Assembly (NCBI GenBank): GCA_947561715.1
Contig: OX387204.1
Coordinates: forward strand, 1,927,001-1,991,000
Length of the DNA stretch: 64,000 bases
DNA from: Ascidia mentula
Taxonomy: Eukaryota > Chordata > Ascidiacea > Phlebobranchia > Ascidiidae
Reading direction: 5' to 3'
A program made the position numbers and the translations under genes. Position 1 is the first letter of the stretch. Each line of letters opens with the position of its first letter. Below are positions 55,601-63,200 of this stretch, in pieces. The notes beneath the pieces were generated by a model. The model did not search any database. It saw only the letters and a list, made by a program, of their open reading frames with translations, and was not told where the DNA came from.

Positions 55601-57477
55601 GAGGTATCGACGGGGAAGAAGAAAGAACACCGAAGAAGCAACACCGACACCGATCCAAAGAAGTAAGTTTGTGTGTTCGAGCCGGGGTTCGAACCCGGGA
55701 CCTTCGGGCTTACCTTGGTTCCGTGTTAATATATAATAGGAATAAGCCAGTATCGATAAAGCGTATGTTGGTATAAGTTACATGCACGCACCTAAGATTT
55801 CAACTGGTTATTACAGTGAATGTAAATAAATCAAATCAAACCAATCTCGTCGATGATATGAGTGGATTTTTGTTGGCTTTACGCGTCACAGCTGTCCTCT
55901 ATAAACAAAGTTGAACATTGCAGATCTCTGGCGAGTGGTGGTCAAATGTTGTTAAGCAACTTTGTGAAGACAATGAAATTATCCAGCGGCAACAGTAACA
56001 GCAACAATAATAACAACAACAGCAACAACAACAACAACAATAATAACGACGTATTCGACCTGAAACCATGCCAGAGTTGTGAGGATGTTTCGATCCCAAT
56101 TCTCCGTCGCAACCATCTCGCTTGCCGTCGTCATAGCTACGCGGAGTCACGTGCTAATCAGGTAACAACGTTTTTCCTTAATTTATTCCCGACGCAGTTT
56201 ATGGTTATACCGGGTAATTGCAGATTGTCAGTTTATGAGAGTGGTATGGGTAATATAGGATAACCATCGCGTTATATGGTGCGAAAAGAAGTTGCTTTCC
56301 ATTGAAATTACTTGAAATTACGACAAATATACACCTTTTGTTTAAAAATATTGTGTTAGTTAATTTTTTGCCGCAACTTATTTCTATGTTTTCCATCAGG
56401 GTCAACAGAATCCCGACAACCGTTTCTGGTAAGTGGTACTGCACCATTCCATGTCAACCGTTGTGACGCAACAATAACCCATCGATTTTGTGGCGCAGGA
56501 ACGCGAGATTTTTGGAAGCGGCAAAAAATGGCGACGTGGAAACAATGAAAAAATCGATCCGACGCGGTGCGGATGTTTATGCGACAACTAGTGGCGGAGA
56601 AACGGCTTTGCATTGCGCCACTAGAGGGCATCATGCCGATGCAATTGGATACATTACCAAAGGTGAAAAATTTGGGGCAATGGCGCCCGTACGAATGAAT
56701 TATTCATGCAAGTCGTCGCGAATTGGGAATTTTTTGCAAAAAATTTAAAATATTGCTCGCATTTCAGAAATTCCGGAGATCGTTAATTTGACGGACAAAC
56801 ACCGACAGTCAGCGCTCCATCTAGCGGTTAAATGTGGCAAAAGCCTGTGTTCAAAGTTGGTACATGCCGGTGCTACAATCGGTATGGTGGATTCAACGGT
56901 GAGTTCCCACTTTGTTTCTTTTGCAGCATGTTCAAGTACTCCCACAGAAACTGTATGTAAGTGACGTCAGTGAGTGATATATAATCACACACATTACTTT
57001 GCAAGGTGTTCCTGGCTTTAAACAGACAGTATGAATGCACTCATGATCGTGATTTTTGTAAGACTATATATTCCGTTGGATTTAATCGTATTTGTCAAAA
57101 CTCTCGAATCGAACGTTTTGCTTCGACGTATTACTAAAATATCATTACCCGTCGTCCCTATTCCTCTCCATTAGCTGCACGTTAATGTGTGTCTTTACTG
57201 CCGTATGGTTGCTGCGTTAAGGAAGAAAACTTTTCAGTAACATTTGGAATCCAGCAACTATCTGTAAATTAGCAACTACGGTGCATATTTTTAAACTCAT
57301 CCAAATTTCAGTTTTTCAGCAAATATTTAATCAAAATATTTTCTTTGTCTTCAGGGCAGGAGCGTAATCGATCATGCGAAACATGAAGACAACCTCCCAT
57401 TGGTTGAATTTTTAGAGAGCGAGCAGAATTCAAGGTTACAAACGGTCATGAAACTGGCGCCGGAGACAGACATATAA
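29419..57477 (+). CDS. DGKI/DGKZ-like: Diacylglycerol kinase, zeta/iota type (34 coding exons, 1341 aa)
   Basis: Type IV DGKs phosphorylate diacylglycerol to phosphatidate, at membranes and in the nucleus. Exons: 29419-29617, 29935-29973, 30277-30390, 31600-31690, 41404-41518, 42105-42188, 42580-42654, 43236-43292, 44030-44098, 44560-44598, 46031-46168, 47260-47445, 47653-47735, 49879-50053, 50408-50545, 51010-51136, 51403-51521, 52001-52183, 52482-52588, 52983-53069, 53144-53241, 53566-53645, 53772-53820, 54122-54252, 54325-54407, 54560-54602, 54789-55139, 55320-55528, 55591-55662, 55924-56161, 56400-56428, 56499-56662, 56768-56898, 57355-57477. All 33 junctions agree in phase. Domain order: two C1 (187-340), MARCKS-like basic stretch (341-373), catalytic (from 388; GGDGT 446-450, GTGND 475-479), accessory (about 550-720), variable linker, ankyrin repeats (1203-1301), C-terminal ETDI. 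The pre-duplication state of zeta and iota is likely. The true start upstream of 29419 is unsettled. Confidence 0.93.
38581..38770. repeat. hAT-like non-autonomous repeat, copy 1
   Basis: The block containing GCATCAAGTAAACCT followed by TTTTACCAAAATT, a T-rich stretch and AAGCTTACTCTAGTAGG is alignable by eye with the block starting at 51737. It ends near CCCACTTTGGGAAAGG, which resembles a hAT terminal repeat (AGTTTGGGAAACACTG type). Borders are approximate. Confidence 0.5.
39287..39729 (+). CDS. DGKI/DGKZ-like: Probable alternative first coding exon of DGK (RRRS-rich)
   Basis: An ATG-initiated frame stays open for 157 codons here, unusually long for this non-coding background. A donor-like GTACGT after 39729 leaves phase 2, which is what the exon at 41404 needs. 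The resulting isoform would read ...[15 protein letters not shown] and replace exons 1-4. The 147 residues are basic and Ser-rich, with three RRRS motifs (Ser14, Ser32, Ser72) that fit basophilic kinase sites. Isoforms of vertebrate DGK zeta also differ at the N-terminus. Against it: no homologous sequence is recognised, the donor has A at -1, and two TGACGTCA palindromes lie inside the frame. The initiating ATG at 39287 is the first in frame. Confidence 0.5.
41404..46168 (+). CDS. DGKI/DGKZ-like: DGK exons 5-11: linker and two C1 domains
   Basis: Exon 5 (41404-41518) gives [13 protein letters not shown]...VDWT. Exons 6-8 encode the first C1 domain ([40 protein letters not shown]). Exons 9-11 encode the second, extended C1 ([46 protein letters not shown]...VPPTWIIK). 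Zinc-ligand Cys and His residues typical of DGK zeta and iota C1 domains are visible. In this class the C1 domains do not behave as classical phorbol-ester receptors but are needed for activity and targeting. Introns are phase 0 from exon 5 to exon 13. Confidence 0.93.
46274..46407. mobile_element. MITE copy D, hairpin-forming, in DGK intron 11
   Basis: The left end TGCTCTTCTGGAGTTAATTA and the right end ...TTAATTGATGCCAAAAGAGCA are inverted repeats related to copies A-C. The centre contains a second inverted repeat, TACAGCAAG (46319-46327) against CTTGCTGTA (46347-46355), so a single strand could fold almost completely. The loop TCTTCGGGG resembles the middle of copy C. Confidence 0.65.
47260..50545 (+). 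CDS. DGKI/DGKZ-like: DGK exons 12-15: MARCKS-like stretch and catalytic domain
   Basis: Exon 12 encodes a Lys/Arg/Ser-rich segment ([17 protein letters not shown]) in the place of the MARCKS phosphorylation-site-like region of DGK zeta and iota, a nuclear localisation and PKC-regulated element in mammals. It is followed by [12 protein letters not shown], the start of the catalytic fold. Exon 13 gives [16 protein letters not shown]. Exon 14 gives [20 protein letters not shown] and [20 protein letters not shown], with the ATP-binding GGDGT intact. Exon 15 gives [17 protein letters not shown]. The Gly-rich motifs needed for activity are all present, so the enzyme is predicted active. Confidence 0.94.
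49130..49140 (-). mobile_element. hAT-like terminal motif in DGK intron 13
   Basis: Read on the minus strand, 49122-49140 begins CAGAGCTTCCCAAAGGTGG, a typical hAT-type end. The adjacent GTCACCCCTGCAGGGTCGCC is also typical of the subterminal part of such elements. I could not place the other end with confidence. Confidence 0.4.
50090..50131. repeat. Perfect 12-bp inverted repeat in DGK intron 14
   Basis: CAACAAACAAAG at 50090-50101 is exactly complementary to CTTTGTTTGTTG at 50120-50131, with an 18-base loop. GTGACGT also occurs outside both arms. It begins 36 bases after the donor of exon 14. Confidence 0.6.
51010..52588 (+). CDS. DGKI/DGKZ-like: DGK exons 16-19: accessory domain
   Basis: Exon 16 starts at 51010 (TTATTCGTAG acceptor), chosen over AG at 51028 because only 51010 keeps phase 0 and it restores LPPEE...[16 protein letters not shown]. 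Exon 17 gives [18 protein letters not shown]...[11 protein letters not shown]. Exon 18 gives [36 protein letters not shown] and [15 protein letters not shown]. Exon 19 gives [15 protein letters not shown]...[11 protein letters not shown]. These are hallmark blocks of the DGK accessory subdomain, which packs with the catalytic lobe in all DGKs. Confidence 0.93.
51191..51210 (+). mobile_element. hAT-like terminal motif in DGK intron 16
   Basis: CAGTGGTTCCGGCCCG at 51191 matches the CAGTGGTTCCC-type end of hAT elements. No right end was identified, so this could be a chance match or a small remnant. Confidence 0.25.
51737..51920. mobile_element. hAT-like non-autonomous repeat, copy 2, in DGK intron 17
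   Basis: It begins CAGTATTTCCCAAACTG, a hAT-like terminus, and continues with a body sharing CATCAAGTAAACCTA, the TTTTACCCAAAATTA stretch and AAGTTTATTAAGCTTG with the copy at 38581-38770. The right border is not sharply defined. Confidence 0.5.
52630..52780 (+). repeat. hAT-like end followed by a short GGTTTTGGTG tandem array
   Basis: CAGTGGTTCCCGACT at 52630 resembles a hAT terminus, 42 bases after the donor of exon 19. Near 52730-52780 the unit GGTTTTGGTG or variants repeat about four times in tandem. The whole lies in intron 19 (52589-52982). Confidence 0.4.
52983..55662 (+). CDS. DGKI/DGKZ-like: DGK exons 20-29: conserved post-catalytic segment and variable acidic linker
   Basis: Exons 20-24 still align with zeta and iota: [78 protein letters not shown]. 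Exons 25 (54325-54407) and 26 (54560-54602) were needed to restore phase between exon 24 and exon 27. Exon 27 (54789-55139) encodes an acidic Glu/Asp/Val/Ser-rich stretch with no homologue that I recognise. It has two in-frame GTGAGT donors, after 54830 and after 55139. Exon 28 starts at the acceptor before 55320, because upstream readings hit stops. Ser/Lys-rich exons 28-29 continue the linker. The region explains why this protein is longer than vertebrate forms. Confidence 0.78.
55676..55712 (-). repeat. tRNA 3'-arm-like fragment
   Basis: On the minus strand a perfect 5-bp T-stem (CCGGG/CCCGG) encloses the loop TTCGAAC, followed by CTCGAACA like a 3' acceptor half. No matching 5' half (GTTCGAG) is found within 100 bases, so it is a tRNA or SINE remnant. 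It starts about 12 bases after the donor of DGK exon 29. Confidence 0.4.
55924..57477 (+). CDS. DGKI/DGKZ-like: DGK exons 30-34: Asn tract, ankyrin repeats and PDZ ligand
   Basis: Exon 30 (55924-56161) was placed at the acceptor before 55924 because the one before 55892 is out of phase. It contains a Ser/Asn repeat with runs of six and eight Asn, encoded by AAC and AAT codons. Exon 31 (56400-56428) is only 29 bases. Exons 32-33 encode ankyrin repeats ([47 protein letters not shown]). Exon 34 ends LAPETDI before TAA 57475-57477. ETDI fits a class I PDZ-binding C-terminus and corresponds to ETAV of DGK zeta and iota, which binds syntrophins and PSD-95-type proteins in mammals. Confidence 0.9.
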
Positions 57478-59219
57478 CATGAAGTCACCACAGATGCTTG
57501 TGACGTATACAAACGCGCTTTGTGGCGTGTCTCACTTACTGCGAGTTTGTGTTTTCTCGTGTGATGCCATCTGTGGCATGGTTTGTTTGTCACATGGCAC
57601 CATAGCGACTTGTCACGTGTCACAAGAAGGCGGGTTCGTTGTAAACGTACAGCATGAACGTTTTTGACAAAGTATCAGTGGTAAAAGAGTAAAACGATAT
57701 CCATCGTACTGAGTCGACTCTTCATCTAAGGTACTAAAGCAAACGCAGAAAACATTCCGCTTTTTTTGGTACTTTTCCGTCAGTTTAAATGTACGTTTTC
57801 TATTGTTTCGTTTACATACAAAGGCAAGCATTAAAACTCCCAGCATTCCTTGCATTCTCCGCGCTTCTTCTTTTCGCGGTTCACAATCTTCTGTGTGTCA
57901 CTAGTGTTACCGTCCACTGATCCAGTATTATCAAATATTATTTTGCAGTCATTCGGCCCCGGCGTTTGTCGTGGGGTCGCCACAAGGACACTTTCATCCT
58001 CGATAAAGATTGCACTTAAATGCGAGCTATGAGATGGCGCGAAACCCAATCGCACGTGCGATAAATCCCATGAATTTCTGCACTCATTATGTCTCACCTG
58101 TTCGTTGCTTTTTTCAGTGCGCCCGAAATATTTTTTTTCGCACGGAACCAGAACCAAGGGTCTTTTAAAGTTTGGAATTTCCCGACCCCTTTTTGATATG
58201 TTGTGACGTCAGAACTCATTGATTGTTCTTCGACGCTTCAATAACCCCGGAAACTTCAAATTTGTTTTTTCTTGGTGATGACGTAGTGTTCTGTTTATGT
58301 TTCTGACGTAACAACTCTCATTATTGTATACAGATGGGATTTATGTTTCTGTGCAATAAACTTTTGTTCACGTGACAACTTTTGAACATTTGTACTTGGC
58401 AAAAACAGTGTGGGGGTCTCGTGATTGTAATTGCGACACATTGATCATGCCAAAATCATGTAAGGGGATAAGAACGTCAATTATTCAGCTTTCACAAAAG
58501 AACAAATTTGGTGCGTTTAGAATTCCAAGCGATTATAACTTTTTAAAAAAATTTGATTTGGAAAATATCAATAATTTTTCAAATTGGTGTTTTGGAAACC
58601 ATTCAAGCGTATCGGCACAAAAGTTTGGTTTGTTTGCAAATATTTAGGATACTACGGATATAATGAAGTCATTGGGCTATTGTAGTGCGAATAGTTGTTT
58701 AAATGTTCAGATGGTAATTTGCATAAAATTTGCGTAAACCAGTCAGGTAATAACAAATAATTGACTGGCCAGTCATGGAACACGTGAGCATAAAGTGTAC
58801 AAACAAGAAGTGTTTGCAAATAGTGAACGACTTAACCTATTTACAGTTTGTAAACATATGAACTAACCTATATTCGTTAATTAGATAGTTCAAACAACAT
58901 GTGAACTAATTAATTAACGAATAAATATCCTTTCCAAAAAACTGGCATGACAAATTTATAGATCCAACGGGTCAGATTTGGCCCAAGATAGCTGTTACTT
59001 ACTGCCATGTAAAATAAATATAAGATTTAAAAGTGACACATGAATGTTATCTACTTAGGCTTATAATAAAATAATTAGTCCAAATTCTCTCAATCGTTTT
59101 GAACTTTTTGTTCCGTTTATCTAGACAGTGTTGGTTGTTTTTTTGCAGCTTAGCTTGTTTCAAAACAAGACTCACAAATGAAGCCTTTTGTTGGACATAA
59201 TTTAAATATTATTTTTCCA
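57478..59219. other. DGK 3' UTR and spacer before LRMDA
   Basis: The DGK 3' UTR probably runs to AATAAA at 58355-58360, about 880 bases past the stop. It contains a TGACGTCA site at 58204 and a 108-codon minus-strand open frame at 57831-58157 with no known relative. From 58.37 to 59.22 kb the sequence is AT-rich with nothing recognisable except a pyrimidine-rich acceptor-like TTTTTTTGCAG ending at 59149. Confidence 0.5.
58355..58360 (+). other. Poly(A) signal of DGK
   Basis: AATAAA followed by TTTTGTT-rich sequence. I see no better signal between the stop codon at 57477 and the next gene. Confidence 0.5.
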
Positions 59220-59220
59220 G
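59210..59220 (+). promoter_or_regulatory. Splice acceptor just upstream of the LRMDA start
   Basis: The sequence TTATTTTTCCAG ends at 59220, 39 bases before the ATG. No upstream coding exon fits. It can accept either a 5' UTR exon or a spliced leader, which tunicates are known to use. Confidence 0.5.
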
Positions 59221-59259
59221 AACTGAAAGAATACATGCGACCAACTGATTTCTGTGATT

Positions 59260-59931
59260 ATGAGTTCTAAAACTGAACTATCAAATTTCTCTGACCCTGT
59301 CACTATCTACTCTTACACTGGGCATAGTTCTGACACTGTACCCACTTTCCTGGAAAGACATGCAACGGAGATAAAAACGTTAAATCTGAGCCACAACAAC
59401 ATAAACAACCTTGATGGATTGGAAATGTTTAGAAACCTGGAAGAACTAAATCTGGACAACAACTTGATTGACGAAACCACAGTCTTTCCCAAGTTACCAT
59501 TAAGGACTCTGACACTAAACAACAACCGTATTTCGAGCCTCTCCCAATTTCTCGAAAATCTCATTCCTGCATTCCCACATTTGTCCTACCTTAGTTTGCT
59601 GGGTAACAAAGCTTGCCCAAGTGATCTGCTTAATCCAAAATGCACAAAGGAACAGTATCACCGGTATCGTTGCATTGTTGCATACAGAGTACCTTCTTTA
59701 AAATTCCTCGATTTCAAGTCGGTCACTGATCTTGAAAGAGCCGTTGGCTACAGGGTTTGTGTTGAAATGTCAACAGATGAAATGATTTCTCCTTCGATGG
59801 AACAATGGGAACCAGAGGCCCATGATGACCTTGATCAGCCAAACCGAAAAGTTCTTCTTGGTCGCTTACGGCACTCTTATGTTGGAAAAAATTCTGAGGG
59901 AAATCGCTTTATCAGAAATAATGATCTGTAA
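59260..59931 (+). CDS. LRMDA: LRMDA-like leucine-rich repeat protein (intronless)
   Basis: A single open frame of 223 codons encodes leucine-rich repeats (IKTLNLSHNNINNLDGLE, LEELNLDNNLIDE, LRTLTLNNNRISSL, LSYLSLLGNKACPSDLL), then the LRR-capping-like block YRCIVAYRVPSLKFLDFKSV. It ends GKNSEGNRFIRNNDL, nearly identical to the end of vertebrate LRMDA (C10orf11), GKNSEGNRFIRDDQL. In humans this gene is linked to melanocyte differentiation and oculocutaneous albinism; the protein is cytoplasmic with no enzyme domain. ATG 59260 is the first in frame; the GTG six bases earlier is not a likely eukaryotic start. A splice acceptor (ATTTTTCCAG, to 59220) lies 39 bases upstream, and an 11-codon upstream ORF begins at 59235. 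No internal introns are seen. Confidence 0.9.
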   Translation: MSSKTELSNFSDPVTIYSYTGHSSDTVPTFLERHATEIKTLNLSHNNINNLDGLEMFRNLEELNLDNNLIDETTVFPKLPLRTLTLNNNRISSLSQFLENLIPAFPHLSYLSLLGNKACPSDLLNPKCTKEQYHRYRCIVAYRVPSLKFLDFKSVTDLERAVGYRVCVEMSTDEMISPSMEQWEPEAHDDLDQPNRKVLLGRLRHSYVGKNSEGNRFIRNNDL

Positions 59932-60194
59932 ATGATTTGTTTCAAGTGTGTTGTCTGTTGAACTTATGCTATGATGCTATGCACTTTTGTCATGTTGTGA
60001 TGCAATATAATTTTATTTGTATCAATTATAATCTTGCCTAATATTTTGTGCAATATAAACATATGTTTTCTAAGGTGATATTTTGATAATAAGTATAACT
60101 TTGTTGTCCGAAATCTTGTGAGGTGTGATCATATATATATATAACGTCTCCGTAAATTATACATACCAAATGTTCATATATTGTAAAATTCTGT

Positions 60195-60205
60195 TGTTTT
60201 CATAG
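60195..60205 (+). promoter_or_regulatory. Splice acceptor just upstream of the PHF10 start
   Basis: TTGTTTTCATAG ends at 60205, leaving an 18-base leader before ATG 60224. The spacing of about 270 bases from the LRMDA stop and the absence of AATAAA in between make it a candidate trans-splice site. Confidence 0.45.
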
Positions 60206-60223
60206 CGATATCAAAGTAGTAGA

Positions 60224-63200
60224 ATGGAAGAAAGTTTGAATGTTTCTTTTGGTGAAAAGGATAAAGTTGATTCTTCCAAATTGGACCCAAATCCTACAGC
60301 TCCAATCGATGGTGAACAACAAGTAGGCATCACAAACACTGCAGCAAAAGTATCTGTTATTCCACAGTGTAGAGGCCAAGTTGCAGATGTACCTACACAA
60401 CATCACACAGTATTGCATACCAACCCCGATGGGTCAGCTTCAGGCTCTCCTCACAGTTTGGTTTCGAAAGAAAATGCCAACAATATATCCAATATTTCTG
60501 ATCAATTACCTGTTGATTTTGCATCAGCTGAGGATCATGAGGTTGAAAGTTTGATGAATGACATTGTGAACAAGATATCACTGACAGCAACACAAGATGT
60601 AAAAAAAGGCAAAGTTTCAAGCAAGTCTGGTGGAGATGGCCCGAGTGAGAGCAAACCTAAATCTCAGGGTGGAAGATTTGTTGACCCCATTTGTCTTCAG
60701 CAGAATATGTAAGTTCTCCTTATTGTTAAATTATACAGAAATCTGAATTCTGTTTCTTCTAACTCGACCACTCATTTCATATGTCTCAATATTTACTAAA
60801 ATAGACTGATATTTTGTAAGCTGCATTATTATTGTATATCACAAATTTGTTTATGCACAACTATTAATGTTGCTATTAAAAGACATTTTTTAATTGTTAT
60901 CTAGCTGTTTCCAAGACTAAGTTGTGCACTTGTTTAGATTTTCTGCTATCGTTGCCGAGAATCTTGTTGAATACCAATGGCCACCTGATGGTTCTGGCGA
61001 GTATTACATGCTCCAGGAACAAGTCAGCACATTTCTTAGCATTACTTCATTCAAACGAAAATATCCAGGTACACATACAATTGGAAGTTTGTGTCTGGTA
61101 AAATTGTTGATTTTGATACATTTATGTGTGAGGTAATCATGTCCAATTTTATGCAGAAATTCAACGACGAAAACTGGACCCTGCTGAGGTAAATCATTTA
61201 TTGGCCGGTCATTTTATCAGTGAAGTTCAAGTAACTTTGGGTATGTTAAATTTGTACAAATTTTTATGTGAAGTTCTGTATTATTGAAAATAAATGTCAT
61301 AGCTGTGAATTTGCCAGCTTACATTTTGCATACATTTCAGTCACACTGTCAGTTTTTAGCTGCACTAATGATGAGCACAGTTATATTTGAAATGTCTGCA
61401 AGATGTGGGTTACCAAATCCCTTTTCCTGGCACCTTGTTTTAGGATCATATGTTATTAAATATTTTGCTTAGAACTATGTTATGACCATTACAATCACCT
61501 AGACACTAAGCATTTGTGCGATGCTGCTGAGTTACATAACACATCAGTTATAAAATATGAATTTTTTTGGTGCTCTACAGGTTTAACAGCACTGAAAAGC
61601 TCAGATGTGTGTGACATGATGGCAAAAGAATACCCTGAAAAGTACAACGAATACCAGATTGTTATGCAGGAAAGGGAGAAGCAGAACCTGAGGAACAAAT
61701 ACAAACAATACGCATCGGTAAATATTTGCTTGTGTAGTAAATTTACAACATATCTTGTGATCAACACTTCATTGTCAGCGATAGATACAACTTATTTGCT
61801 TTTTGTTACCATAAACAAAGAACATGTTATTTTTTAATATGTTGTAAACATGGCTAGTTGACAAAAAAAATGGTCCAAGGGTACAGGTATTTTTGGATAA
61901 AATACTGTTTCAGTGAAAGCTGACAGACCACAGACATAAAAATCAGGTTTACTAAAAAAACTTTGTGGTCCATAGTATAGTCTTGCCAACACTAGAGCTA
62001 TATATAAACTCCCTTTTTTAACGCAGTAATATTTCTTGCAAAACATCATGCACTGTTGACAGTGATTGTTATGGCTCATTTGCTTTTATGTTGTGAACAT
62101 TTTCCATGAAATAAATTGTCTGTGTAGTCGAGCATACCGGTGGAAAAGTCACAAATGCCAGCATACTTGAAGAAAGCGATGAAACAAGCTGCCTCATACA
62201 ATGCAAATCTTAACAGACAACGACGGGAGGAGTTTGGTGCCTACTATGATATGCAGACTAATGTAAGTACTCCATTTCCTCTTTGGAAATAGTCCACATT
62301 GCTTTCTGCTGTGCTAATGGAAACGGTAATTAGGAAATCATTTTTTTGTCTGTGATAATTTTTTGTATCTTTACTTTTTGTGGTAATGGAATAAAAGTTT
62401 ATTTAAATTTTTTTATCCTTAAAAATTGTTTTTTTATCCATGTGTGTCAACAAATACATTTATTTCATCGTAGGTTCTTCAGTTACCTCGAAACAAAGTT
62501 CGAAAACTTGACCCGGAATTGACGAGGCCCAGTTTGTACCCTTGTGCTTTGATTCCTGGACAGTTTCAGGAATATTACAAAAGGTTTTTCTATTTTGAAC
62601 ATTAAACTATTTTCCCATATTAGACGTTTAAAGCAAAATGATTTTTAGTTACACCCGCAATGATATGATGTACATGCCTTTGACCACGTCTCTGTACGGG
62701 CCTCCACAACCAGATGATGTAATTGAGGAGATTGAAAGTTCCGGATCAGAAATTGATTCAGTAAGTATTTAAACAACTACCTAACCTAATGCTATGTTTG
62801 TGTGAATCTGAATTATATGTCACCCAATTTTAATAATTCTATTTGAATAAGAATTGAAGATGCTTCAATAAAAAGCGAAACATGTTTTCTAAAACTAGCG
62901 TGGACACAAAGTTGTTCTAGTAACATTTAATATTCAATTTAAATAACCACTAAATTTTATTTTAATAAATTTTCAATCCAACAGCAGTTTAAAAATAAAG
63001 TTATGCTTTCGCAGTCAGTAAACCAAGCCCAATTCATGATCTTACTTAATTATCTTCTGAACTTGGGGCACAGTACCACACATATATAAAGATCATTCTT
63101 TTAAATGTAGGAGCCAGATTCAGTGACAACAATGTCATCTGTTCCTCAAAGTGTCCGCTCCACGTCATCTGCAAAACATAAGGAGAAACCAGGTACAACC

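Larger units (their letters stand above)
2523..58211. promoter_or_regulatory. Dispersed CRE/ATF palindromes TGACGTCA (24 copies)
   Basis: Exact TGACGTCA starts at 2523, 2686, 6297, 15004, 16815, 17058, 22307, 22873, 24938, 25551, 33246, 35182, 39399, 39576, 42196, 48693, 50549, 52335, 54183, 54260, 54935, 55538, 56962 and 58204, counted by eye. The motif is the full cAMP-response element bound by CREB/ATF proteins; binding here is not shown. Many are extended to TGTGACGTCA. None occurs between 25.6 and 33.2 kb, between 42.2 and 48.7 kb, or after 58.2 kb. Confidence 0.7.

Noticed and set aside
55862-55923. Exon 30 beginning at acceptor 55890-55891
   Set aside because: Phase 0 start does not fit the phase-2 donor of exon 29; acceptor 55922-55923 does.
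55899-56150. Minus-strand frame with a long Cys run
   Set aside because: It is the reverse reading of the Asn repeat in DGK exon 30.
58372-58647. 91-codon frame after the DGK poly(A) signal
   Set aside because: AT-rich, no homology and no splice context; consistent with chance.
60130-60145. AT dinucleotide run near 60.13 kb as a regulatory element
   Set aside because: Simple low-complexity sequence in the LRMDA-PHF10 spacer; nothing supports a function.
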